The notes: a model not told the origin generated them from the letters alone. Counted from the stretch's first letter, positions 1-5,710 are shown. The stretch: DNA of 10,778 nucleotides from Planctomycetota bacterium (GCA_024278285.1 JAJRTM010000415.1:1-10778), one strand, 5' to 3'. Program-made: numbers and translations.

Positions 1-30
1 AAGGCAATGGAGGCTTGAAATAATTATGAC

Positions 31-116
31 CATCGTCCCTTCGGGACTACAGATTAACTGGGGTGACGACCCCGGATTAAAATCCGGGGCTATTTGCCTG
101 TGTCCCTCCGGGACTG
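31..116. repeat. REP-like intergenic element with three palindromes
   Basis: Three perfect hairpins lie in a row. The outer pair are near-identical: GTCCC-TTC-GGGAC at 35-47 and GTCCC-TCC-GGGAC at 102-114. Between them is CCCCGGATT-AA-AATCCGGGG at 70-89, a 9-bp stem. The architecture (short GC hairpin, spacer, long CCCCGG hairpin followed by GCTAT, short GC hairpin) matches intergenic repeats I associate with planctomycetes and some other phyla, of the kind mobilised by REP-associated tyrosine transposases. No transposase is visible here. An open frame at 26-283 (+) crosses the element and is not believed. The palindromes are seen directly; the family assignment is from memory and needs a genome-wide search. 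Confidence 0.7.
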
Positions 117-165
117 ATGACTCAGCTTTGTCTAGAAAATACTTATGTATAAACAACAGGTGCAA

Positions 166-179
166 GCACGCCATCCTAC
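166..179. repeat. 14-base intergenic repeat, copy 1
   Basis: GCACGCCATCCTAC occurs here and again at 5697-5710, both times outside genes and in the same orientation. The match ends after exactly 14 bases on both sides. A chance match of this length between the few intergenic stretches of the window is unlikely, so it may be the core of a dispersed repeat. Confidence 0.4.
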
Positions 180-353
180 ATATTGAGATGAGGTCTATCA
201 AAAGAAAGATTCGTCTTGATTCGCGTCCATTTGCGGTTCAATACCCTTTTTGGTTCCGGCTTGTCCGACTTAGGGGCATATAATCAGAATAATTCCCCTG
301 ATCTTCCTCTTTTAACAAAAGATGTGTCGATGATCAGCCGAAGATAATAGATG

Positions 354-402
354 GAGAGGCAGAAACTCTCTACGCCTGTTCGGCGTAACCGACACAGGCA
401 AA
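354..402 (+). other. Tandem stem-loops, possible structured RNA or decayed repeat
   Basis: GAGAG (354-358) pairs with CTCTC (366-370). Directly after it, GCCTGTTCGG (374-383) pairs with CCGA-C-ACAGGC (389-399), giving a 10-bp stem with one bulged C at 393 and a CGTAA loop. A competing hairpin, TACGCC (371-376) with GGCGTA (382-387), uses the same bases, so two exclusive folds are possible. No U-run follows, so it is not an ordinary intrinsic terminator. Its 3' end (391-402) is the exact reverse complement of 93-104 inside the REP-like element, which points to a related, diverged repeat. Confidence 0.45.
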
Positions 403-535
403 CTCCACCAGATCAAACCTCCAAGAACTGACACCAACGTGGTTTTTTAACCAGATCGAGTGAATTCGCCCAGTAGAATTGAATGTGAACTTTAATTGTT
501 CCCGGTTTGATTTTGTTGGCTAAACCAGTTGGATT

Positions 536-540
536 GGAGG
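536..540 (+). promoter_or_regulatory. Shine-Dalgarno site deciding a GTG start
   Basis: GGAGG lies 7 bases before GTG at 548 but only 1 base before the in-frame TTG at 542. The spacing favours the GTG as start. Confidence 0.6.
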
Positions 541-547
541 ATTGATC

Positions 548-886
548 GTGAGCAGCTTCGGCGTGACCAATTTCCCTGCGATAAGCATTGCCAGCTCAGT
601 CGCGGGAGGCCAGCAGGCCCGTCCAGGGCAGGACTCCGCCAAAGCAGCGGCTGCGTCCCAGGATTTCCGCAGTAATCTCCAGGCAAAAGAAGCCAGCGCG
701 GTCGAAGACGTTGGCGAAACATCTCTTGAGACCGACCGAGATGCAGATGGCTTCTATCTTCCGGATCAGCCCGAGAACGAAAACGAACAGCAATCATCTG
801 AAAAACCCAAAGACTCCACTGCTTCTTCACACCGCAGTGTTGATCCCGACCAGATGATTGGCACGCATTTGGACCTGGATGCTTAG
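548..886 (+). CDS. Small Ser/Ala-rich planctomycete-type hypothetical protein
   Basis: This encodes a 112-residue protein of unknown function. GTG at 548 is chosen as start because GGAGG sits 7 bases upstream; TTG at 542 is too close to it. The N-terminus (SSFGVTNFPAISIASSVAG, residues 2-20) is small and mildly hydrophobic, but has no basic n-region, so it is not a convincing signal peptide. The middle is Ala/Gln-rich, then acidic (residues 50-85). The C-terminus contains VDP (98-100) and ends in LDLDA. I recall short planctomycete proteins of this plan, starting MxSSFG and ending in LDLxA, with no assigned role. No enzymatic motif is visible and low complexity suggests disorder. It stands alone on the plus strand, flanked by repeats. 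The reading frame is likely real; the function is unknown. Confidence 0.7.
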   Translation: MSSFGVTNFPAISIASSVAGGQQARPGQDSAKAAAASQDFRSNLQAKEASAVEDVGETSLETDRDADGFYLPDQPENENEQQSSEKPKDSTASSHRSVDPDQMIGTHLDLDA

Positions 887-923
887 CCCGGATTATTCAT
901 CAGCCGTTGGGCGTTAGCGCGTT
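885..923. repeat. Candidate dispersed intergenic repeat (CCGTTGGGCGTTAGC type)
   Basis: The stretch from the stop codon of the small gene to just before the antitoxin stop reads AGCCCGGATTATTCATCAGC and continues CGTTGGGCGTTAGCGCG. It contains GCG-TTAG-CGC (911-920). The wording closely resembles GGGCGTTAGCCC-type repeats I associate with planctomycete intergenic regions. It sits between two convergent genes, a usual place for such repeats. The family assignment is from memory only. Confidence 0.4.
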
Positions 924-928
924 GCCAC

Positions 929-1279
929 TCACTGGATAAGCTCTCGCTTCTTTGATCTTTTGGGTTTCACTGACACAACCCTGAACTGTATCCTCGCTTT
1001 TTTCTGCAAATATCGAGTGACACTAAAGAGGTTCTTGACGTTTGGATTTCCGCTCTGACTGAGCATTCTCATAAGACTCTTGGGAGACTTGTCGACCGCT
1101 TTACCGACACTCTCAAAGCCCACAGTAGCATTGATGTAGTCGCGGAGCAGGATCTTTGCGACTTCGACTTCTCCACAAACAATGGCCTCCAGAGCTTCGG
1201 TTAGAAGCTCTTTGCGAAACTCTGGATCGCGATCAGCACGATCTTTTACCGTTTCTTTGAAATCGCGGGTGAGTGCCAT
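929..1279 (-). CDS. HigA/HI1420-type antitoxin, DNA-binding
   Basis: This 116-residue protein belongs to the 'addiction module antidote' family (HI1420-like, downstream partner of a RelE/ParE-fold toxin). It should neutralise the toxin and bind the operator. Residues 4-30 (TRDFKETV, RDPEFRKELL) are the family's N-terminal helices. RDYINATVGFESVGKAV (46-62) followed by SPKSLMRMLSQSGNPN (65-80) is the helix-turn-helix; the SLMRMLxxxGNPxxxNL pattern is diagnostic. The C-terminus is unusually basic (KPKRSKKR near the end). Its ATG (1279-1277) overlaps the toxin's stop by one base (TAATG), implying translational coupling. The gene order, toxin first, is typical of this family. Confidence 0.88.
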   Translation of the reverse strand: MALTRDFKETVKDRADRDPEFRKELLTEALEAIVCGEVEVAKILLRDYINATVGFESVGKAVDKSPKSLMRMLSQSGNPNVKNLFSVTRYLQKKARIQFRVVSVKPKRSKKRELIQ

Positions 1280-1599
1280 TACTTTTTATTCCTCTTCTTT
1301 CGTTTGGGCTTCGCTTGGGCTTCGTCGTCGGCCTTCTTCTGCTTCTTGCGTTTCTTGTAATCCTTCCAATATTGCTTTGCCTTGTTGATATCAGACTGCT
1401 GTCGAGACTTCGTTCCACCGCAGAAAAGAAGGATTAATTCATCACCATCCTTTGCGTAGTACAGACGATACCCCTTTTCGAAATCAATGCTGCGTTCCCA
1501 GACGCCACCTCCTACTGATTTGTGGTCGCCGAAATTGCCACATTCCATCCGCGCGGTCGCCGTTGTGATCTTCGCTGCGGCCTTGGCACCAAGCGACAA
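1279..1599 (-). CDS. RelE/HigB-type toxin, N-terminus uncertain
   Basis: This is the upstream, HI1419-like 'addiction module killer' of the RelE/ParE superfamily, expected to act on translation as an mRNA interferase. From the TTG at 1599 it has 106 residues. Family landmarks are GNFGDHKSVGGGVWE (21-35), GYRLYYAKDGDELILLFCGG (43-62), then the TKSRQQSDINKAKQYW helix (63-78). A Lys-rich tail follows (KKRKKQKK, KPKRKKRNKK), longer than usual. TTG at 1599 is the first usable start in the open frame but lacks a Shine-Dalgarno. The frame stays open to 1665 and codes for what looks like the missing N-terminal strand and helix (see 1600-1659), so a TTG product would be truncated. It may be a decayed toxin, or may use a rare AUA start. 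Confidence 0.8.
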   Translation of the reverse strand: MSLGAKAAAKITTATARMECGNFGDHKSVGGGVWERSIDFEKGYRLYYAKDGDELILLFCGGTKSRQQSDINKAKQYWKDYKKRKKQKKADDEAQAKPKRKKRNKK

Positions 1600-1659
1600 A
1601 AACCACGTGGCGTATGGAACCTTTCCGTCTTCTGCTTCATATTGCGTGACTTTGGGTAT
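1600..1659 (-). other. Probable N-terminal toxin coding extension without a canonical start codon
   Basis: Reading upstream in the toxin frame from 1599 gives I-P-K-V-T-Q-Y-E-A-E-D-G-K-V-P-Y-A-T-W-F. This matches the usual start of this family (…YxxEDGKxPxxxWxxSL), so I believe it is, or was, coding. A TGA at 1665-1663 closes the frame, and no ATG, GTG or TTG lies between it and 1599. The first plausible codon is ATA at 1659-1657, exactly where the predicted promoter would place the transcript's 5' end. An ATG-to-ATA change that removed the start is the simplest reading; non-canonical AUA initiation is the alternative. Confidence 0.6.
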
Positions 1660-1665
1660 TGCTCA

Positions 1666-1693
1666 ATAGTAACATATAAGTTACCTTCGTCAA
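1666..1693 (-). promoter_or_regulatory. Sigma-70-like promoter of the toxin-antitoxin operon
   Basis: On the minus strand, TTGACG (1693-1688) and TACTAT (1671-1666) are separated by 16 bases. That is five of six and four of six consensus bases. Transcription should start near 1660-1659, giving an mRNA that begins AAUACCC with essentially no leader. The placement directly in front of the toxin frame, with a palindrome in the spacer, supports it. Confidence 0.55.
1669..1684. promoter_or_regulatory. Palindromic operator for the antitoxin
   Basis: GTAACATATAAGTTAC (plus strand) is a 16-bp palindrome with a single mismatched pair; the half-sites are GTAAC/GTTAC around a TATA core. It fills the promoter spacer and overlaps the -10 element, as expected for autorepression by a helix-turn-helix antitoxin or toxin-antitoxin complex. 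The binding itself is inferred. Confidence 0.55.
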
Positions 1694-1793
1694 GCGGATT
1701 TGGGAAACTTTAGCCCTTTCTACGAAGAAAGATGCACCTCAAAGACCAATCGCCCTGGTAATCAATGCTTACCGCAGAGCTTACGCTTTTAGT

Positions 1794-1815
1794 GTGCTTT
1801 GCAGGCAACCAGCAC
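1794..1815. other. Stem-loop between ABC ATPase and toxin promoter
   Basis: GTGCT-TTGC (1794-1802) pairs with GCAA-cc-AGCAC (1805-1815), a 9-bp stem with a two-base bulge and a two-base loop. It lies downstream of the ABC gene's stop on the minus strand but has no U-run, so it is at best a weak or factor-assisted terminator. Nothing else recognisable was found in 1694-1908. Confidence 0.25.
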
Positions 1816-1908
1816 TAGCGAATTGCGGCTGATTTGCGCGGTGTATTGGGTGAAATGTCTGTAAGCAGAATTGTTCGAGCGATGCAAAGAAACCAGCGAC
1901 CGCTTGCC

Positions 1909-2664
1909 TTATACAGTTCCTGCTTCTGTTTCGTACTTGGAAATTAAATCGAAGAAAAGTTCTTCCAGGTCGGTCTGGTTATGTTTTTGTTCCAGTTCTT
2001 CAATCGTTCCCTTCGCCAGGATGCGGCCCTTGTGGATGATCGCGACGCGGTCACAAAGTTTTTCGACTTCGCGCATAATATGTGTCGAAAAGATAATTGA
2101 TTTCCCTTGAGACCGCAGCGACTCAATCACCTCAAGTAATTTTCGTGCAACCAGAACATCTAATCCAGAAGTTGGTTCATCGAAAATAAGAACAGGAGGA
2201 TCGTGAATAATTGTGCGGGCGATGGAAACTTTTTGCTGCATGCCCGTTGACATTTTCGAGCAAAGCAAATCGCGGAATTCATTCATCTGCAATGTTTCAA
2301 AAACTTCATGCAGGCGATGTTGCAACAAATCTTCCGGCAAGCCGTACAGTCGGCCGAAATATTCGACCATTTCCCAGGCAGTCATGCGATCATAAACGCC
2401 GGTGTTCCCCGACATGAAACCGATGTTCTGCCGAACTTCTGCCGGATGGGTCGCGACATCAAACCCGGCAACAATCGCTCGCCCTTGCGAAGGACGCAGC
2501 ACCGTACTGAGAATTCGCAAACAGGTTGTCTTGCCAGCTCCGTTCGGACCAAGCAAACCGTATATTTCCCCCGGTTGCACATCGAAAGAGACATCTTTGA
2601 GGGCATAAACTTTGCCTCGACGCAAATCTTCAAAATACTTGGAGAGATTTTCGACTTCAATCAT
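1909..2664 (-). CDS. NatA-like ABC transporter ATP-binding protein
   Basis: This 251-residue cytoplasmic ATPase would energise a membrane permease, most likely an exporter of the NatAB (sodium extrusion) or related ABC-2 kind. Walker A is GPNGAGKTT (39-47). The signature is STGMQQK (139-145) in place of LSGGQ, typical of NatA. Walker B is VLIFDE (158-163) with EPTSGLD (163-169), and the H-loop is H195 in STH. The usual Q-loop glutamine is absent: [15 protein letters not shown] (81-95) stands there, again NatA-like. The Met codon at 2664 is the first in the frame and begins the domain directly ([11 protein letters not shown]). No permease gene lies on either side: downstream is the toxin-antitoxin operon and upstream the gene is divergent from the SIS isomerase. 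The exact substrate is unknown. Confidence 0.9.
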   Translation of the reverse strand: MIEVENLSKYFEDLRRGKVYALKDVSFDVQPGEIYGLLGPNGAGKTTCLRILSTVLRPSQGRAIVAGFDVATHPAEVRQNIGFMSGNTGVYDRMTAWEMVEYFGRLYGLPEDLLQHRLHEVFETLQMNEFRDLLCSKMSTGMQQKVSIARTIIHDPPVLIFDEPTSGLDVLVARKLLEVIESLRSQGKSIIFSTHIMREVEKLCDRVAIIHKGRILAKGTIEELEQKHNQTDLEELFFDLISKYETEAGTV

Positions 2665-2727
2665 AGGATCAACAAACAGAGTTTGAGGTGAAATTCAATA
2701 CAGAAAGAAAGCAACAGCAAACACTGT

Positions 2728-2777
2728 AACGAGTACGCCTGCATTTCGGAATATGGGCCCAAAAAAAGCTACTCGTT
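2728..2777. other. 8-bp inverted repeat in the ABC/isomerase divergent region
   Basis: AACGAGTA (2728-2735) and TACTCGTT (2770-2777) are perfect inverted copies 34 bases apart, in the spacer between two divergent genes. They could be paired operator half-sites, or chance. The seven-A run at 2761-2767 lies between them. Confidence 0.25.
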
Positions 2778-2888
2778 TTGTACACTCTTCATAAAATCCA
2801 TCTTGGCATCTATTAAAGAATCTGATAGAAGAGTCGCGCTGTTATCTTTTAGTTTAATCTGAACGGAAAACCTTGAGGAGTCGTTATT

Positions 2889-3524
2889 ATGCTGGGTACC
2901 GAGCTGAATGTCGCTGAGTATATGTCTCGTTTTGGGGAATTAATCAGCCAGTTGGATGCCTCCCGGATTTCCGGCTTGAGTGACGACATTTTCGCAGCTT
3001 ATGAAGCAGGCAAGATGGTTTTTATCTGCGGCAACGGCGGGAGTGGTTCGAACTCTTCCCATTTTTGTGAAGATCTGGGAAAAAGCACTCTCGACCCCAA
3101 AGATTTCGAAAATGACGACATCAAACGCCTGAAAGTAATGAGCCTGACAGACAATACGCCTTACATTCTTGCCTGGGGAAATGATGAAGGGTTTGATCGC
3201 ATTTTTGTCGAGCAATTGAAGAATTTCGCCTCGCCAGGCGACCTGCTTATTTCGATCAGTGGTAGCGGAAACAGCGAAAATGTTCTCAAAGCGGTTGCCT
3301 GGGCGAATAAGCACGATTTAACGACTTGGGGCATTACCGGCTACAGCGGCGGGAAACTGAGCCAAATCGCCCAAAATGAATTTCATGTCCCGTTAGACGA
3401 TATGGGAATGGTTGAATCGGTTCACATGCTCGCCTTTCATTGGGTGCTTAACGATGTCCATGCTCGCATAAACCGTGTGGGACGTTATAGTTCCGGCGAT
3501 AACCTCCAAAAGAAAACGGCTTGA
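2889..3524 (+). CDS. SIS-domain sugar-phosphate isomerase, GmhA-like
   Basis: This 211-residue single SIS-domain protein resembles sedoheptulose 7-phosphate isomerase (GmhA/LpcA), the first step to ADP-heptose for lipopolysaccharide. The phosphate-binding loop is [13 protein letters not shown] (47-59), followed by E61/D62 where GmhA has its catalytic acid. A second phosphate-binding stretch is [11 protein letters not shown] (122-132). The C-terminal helix [11 protein letters not shown] (175-185) keeps two histidines (179, 184) spaced as in GmhA, but has Glu176 where I expect the GmhA Gln. An acidic insert ([11 protein letters not shown], 70-80) precedes the second beta strand. ATG at 2889 is backed by GAGGAG at 2875-2880. 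No heptose kinase or other lipopolysaccharide gene is adjacent, so the substrate is unproven. Confidence 0.85.
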   Translation: MLGTELNVAEYMSRFGELISQLDASRISGLSDDIFAAYEAGKMVFICGNGGSGSNSSHFCEDLGKSTLDPKDFENDDIKRLKVMSLTDNTPYILAWGNDEGFDRIFVEQLKNFASPGDLLISISGSGNSENVLKAVAWANKHDLTTWGITGYSGGKLSQIAQNEFHVPLDDMGMVESVHMLAFHWVLNDVHARINRVGRYSSGDNLQKKTA

Positions 3525-3772
3525 ATACTTCGATTATCCTTGCTTTTCGCAAAAGATATTTGAGCGTCAATCATTATTCTGTAAAAATATTGAAATCGTT
3601 GGAATTGGGAAATTTCGTATTCTGCCGGTTTGCAACGCGCGATCTGACGAATACCATATAGTGCGGGTTCTTTTCGCTTCTGTAGATTCTCTCTACAAAA
3701 AAGCGTTACTGCCCTTGGCACTTCTTATAGTTATCGTTTGATTCAATCCATTTTTCAGATATCGGATGATTG

Positions 3773-4678
3773 ATGTCGAATCAGGATTCGACAACTTTTG
3801 TAGATTCGGTTGCTTCACAGGCACCTGCGCCACCGGTTCGTAGAAAAAGTCGGCGTCGAAAAAAAAAGCCGCTCAACAATTTGGCTCACACGACAGCACC
3901 AATTCAACCAGCACCCGAGACAACAGATGCCAGGTCATTATTCAAGGATGGCATTACTGCAACCGCCATCTGGCTACTGATGAGATTTTGGTTGCGAACT
4001 GCGGTCGCAGCGGGCTATGGGATTTCACTTTTAATCCATGCGATCGCCTTACTGGTTATGTCATTCGTGGTTTTGAGCCAGATGGATTTTGAAGAATCGA
4101 TCATCTCTTCGATTTCCAGCGACGAAGAAACTTCACTGTTTGATGAAATTGTCGATGTCCGAATGGATATGCCGGAGGGTGATGTTTCGTTAGAAAAAAC
4201 TCTCGATTCGGCAACTAACATGGATATGGCTGACTGGGCCGATAACCCGATCACGACTGGTGTCGAGGATTCGATTGAATCGTTATTCGAAAAAGATGGA
4301 GCAAAAGGACTGGGCAGCGGCGGCTTCATGGCTCCCCCCAATTCTCGCATCTTCAAGAAAGGGAGTTTCAGTGCCTGGACAATCCCGGACGATCCGAAAC
4401 CGGGGCAGGATTACGTGATCGTGATTGTCGTCAAACTTCCCAAGCGAGTGAAAAGGTATCGCGCTTCGGATTTGGTTGGCCTGGTTGTTGGCACCGATGG
4501 TTACCGTCAGGTTGTCCCCGGTCCCCAATATTCGCGAGGCACGGTTTATCTTCCGATGAAAGACCACATGGCGAAGCTGGTCGTTAAAGTCCCTGGCGGT
4601 GCTTCCCGAGTTCGCGATGTGATTAACATCCGCTCAAAAACGCTCAAGGAAAAACAAAAAATCGAGCTTGAATTTTAG
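3773..4678 (+). CDS. Membrane-anchored hypothetical protein, basic head, acidic stalk, beta-rich C-domain
   Basis: This 301-residue protein starts at ATG 3773; the in-frame TTG just before it has no support. The N-terminus is Pro/Arg/Lys-rich (RRKSRRRKKKP, 23-33). Hydrophobic segments at about 63-80 and 82-101 follow, the second (YGISLLIHAIALLVMSFVVL) a clear membrane anchor. A long acidic, low-complexity stalk spans about 104-180, then a Gly-rich hinge (GLGSGGF, 179-185). Residues 210-301 look like a compact beta domain: DYVIVIVVKLPKRVKRYR, then GLVVGTDGYRQ and YLPMKD, ending RSKTLKEKQKIELEF. Similar planctomycete proteins end in that pattern, with no known role. The positive-inside rule suggests a cytoplasmic N-terminus and exported C-domain. 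The Shine-Dalgarno is weak. The function is unknown. Confidence 0.75.
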   Translation: MSNQDSTTFVDSVASQAPAPPVRRKSRRRKKKPLNNLAHTTAPIQPAPETTDARSLFKDGITATAIWLLMRFWLRTAVAAGYGISLLIHAIALLVMSFVVLSQMDFEESIISSISSDEETSLFDEIVDVRMDMPEGDVSLEKTLDSATNMDMADWADNPITTGVEDSIESLFEKDGAKGLGSGGFMAPPNSRIFKKGSFSAWTIPDDPKPGQDYVIVIVVKLPKRVKRYRASDLVGLVVGTDGYRQVVPGPQYSRGTVYLPMKDHMAKLVVKVPGGASRVRDVINIRSKTLKEKQKIELEF

Positions 4679-4784
4679 CAGAGCAGAAACTATTCAGCGA
4701 TCTTTGGTTTTTACAGGAATTATGGCTATCCTGTATCTTACTGCGTCTGAAATAGTTGTTCTTGTTGTAAACGGATTAAAATAA

Positions 4785-5675
4785 ATGCCTGCGAATAATA
4801 TTGAAGTAATTAGTAATCTTCTTCGACAATGGCTGAATGTTAGATTGGAGAGCCGTGCTGAAAATTGGCTTGAGGAACGATGCGCGTCTATTCGGGCAGG
4901 CAACTTGCAGGCACTTTATTTAGGGTTTGGGTTAGTTTCGCGAAAGATTCCCAAATTAGAATTCGGATTAAACAACGAAGAACTTGCCCAGGCAAATATT
5001 GCTCGCTCCGATTGGCAACCGGATCGCTGGTCTCTTCAGGATGCCGCCCGGACGCTGATTGTTCTGGAATATGCTGCTGATCATCCGGATCCGTTGGTTT
5101 CGGTTCTGGATAAATTATTTGCAGCAGGAGAAGTTCACGAACTCATTGCATTGTATCAGGCGCTTCCTGTTCTGCCTGATCCACAGCGATTAACACAGCG
5201 AGCCGGCGAGGGAATCCGCACGAACATGCAAAGCATTTTCCGAGCAATTGCCCACCATAATCCTTTTCCAAGTGAACAGCTTGATGAAGGAATGTGGAAT
5301 CAGATGGTCCTGAAATGTTTGTTTATCGGCGTCCCTTTACATCCTGTGATTGGTCTGGATTCTCGCATTAATCCCGCTCTTTCGCAAATGCTCTGCGATT
5401 ACGCCCATGAACGCTGGGCAGCGAGTAGAACGGTGCATCCAGAACTTTGGCGATGCGTACGACCCGAAATGACCGCAACTGCATTGGGCGATTTACAGCG
5501 AGTAATCGAGCAGGGGGATGATCTCGAAAAGCAAGCAGCTGCGCTATCACTTGCGAGTAGTTCGTTACCGGAAGCCAAAGAATTATTGCTTGCGAGTTCG
5601 CCGGAATTTCTCAAACAAATTGAGGCGGGAACTCTGAATTGGGAGTCGGTTTATCACGCTTTGGAAGATGTTTGA
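4785..5675 (+). CDS. eboA: EboA-family protein
   Basis: This 296-residue soluble helical protein carries the hallmarks of EboA, a member of the ebo cluster (eboA-F) linked in cyanobacteria to export of a scytonemin precursor to the periplasm. Landmarks: LGFGLVSRKIPK (46-57); LYQALPVLPDPQRLTQRAGE (123-142) leading to GIRTN; the ANP-like NPFP (159-162); and the most conserved block, WNQMVLKCLFIG (171-182), PVIGLDSR (187-194), then MLCDYAHERWAA (202-213) and ELWRCV (220-225). It probably has no enzymatic role by itself. None of eboB (TatD-like), eboC (UbiA-like), eboD (dehydroquinate synthase-like), eboE or eboF is in the window. ATG 4785 is the first Met; there is no strong Shine-Dalgarno. Residues 226-296 are a less conserved helical tail. 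Confidence 0.85.
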   Translation: MPANNIEVISNLLRQWLNVRLESRAENWLEERCASIRAGNLQALYLGFGLVSRKIPKLEFGLNNEELAQANIARSDWQPDRWSLQDAARTLIVLEYAADHPDPLVSVLDKLFAAGEVHELIALYQALPVLPDPQRLTQRAGEGIRTNMQSIFRAIAHHNPFPSEQLDEGMWNQMVLKCLFIGVPLHPVIGLDSRINPALSQMLCDYAHERWAASRTVHPELWRCVRPEMTATALGDLQRVIEQGDDLEKQAAALSLASSSLPEAKELLLASSPEFLKQIEAGTLNWESVYHALEDV

Positions 5676-5696
5676 TTGGCAGGTCTAATTTACACT

Positions 5697-5710
5697 GCAC
5701 GCCATCCTAC
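5697..5710. repeat. 14-base intergenic repeat, copy 2
   Basis: This is identical to 166-179 (GCACGCCATCCTAC) and lies 21 bases after the eboA stop, in the 121-base gap between two convergent genes. No terminator hairpin was recognised in that gap. Confidence 0.4.

Larger units (their letters stand above)
117..547. other. Gene-free leader region with structured elements
   Basis: About 430 bases between the REP-like element and the small gene at 548 hold no credible coding frame. They contain a 14-base repeat copy (166-179), two adjacent stem-loops (354-370 and 374-399) and the 5-bp hairpin TGGTT-TTTT-AACCA at 440-453. I see no convincing sigma-70 promoter in it. The only clear translational signal is GGAGG at 536-540, which belongs to the downstream gene. 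Confidence 0.5.

Noticed and set aside
31..116. CRISPR array
   Set aside because: Only two near-identical 13-base hairpins with a different palindrome between; there are no regular repeats and spacers and no cas genes.
26..283. 85-codon open frame on the plus strand
   Set aside because: It runs through the REP-like palindromes, has no Shine-Dalgarno and no protein-like composition; the hairpins explain the sequence better.
440..453. TGGTT-TTTT-AACCA as an intrinsic terminator
   Set aside because: The stem is A/T-rich and only 5 bp with the T's in the loop; there is no coding gene upstream for it to end.
1640..1662. A 17-base duplication (GCAATA repeated at 1662-1657 and 1645-1640) that broke the toxin frame
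   Set aside because: Removing it joins a VTIEQYEAED reading, but that frame also lacks a start codon upstream, and the uninterrupted frame already gives a family-like N-terminus.
1640..1675. ATG at 1675 (minus) with AAGG upstream as the toxin start
   Set aside because: It is in another frame and gives only 12 codons (ending at TGA). The predicted promoter would also start transcription downstream of it.
2308..2691. 127-codon plus-strand frame over the ABC ATPase
   Set aside because: It is antisense to the strongly recognised Walker A and Walker B regions; it is a shadow of the real gene.
3525..3772. Open frames at 3475-3741 (+) and 3485-3721 (-) in the isomerase/membrane-protein gap
   Set aside because: Both start inside the isomerase gene, lack ribosome sites and show no recognisable domain. 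TTGGCA-like hexamers in the gap have no matching -10 at proper spacing.
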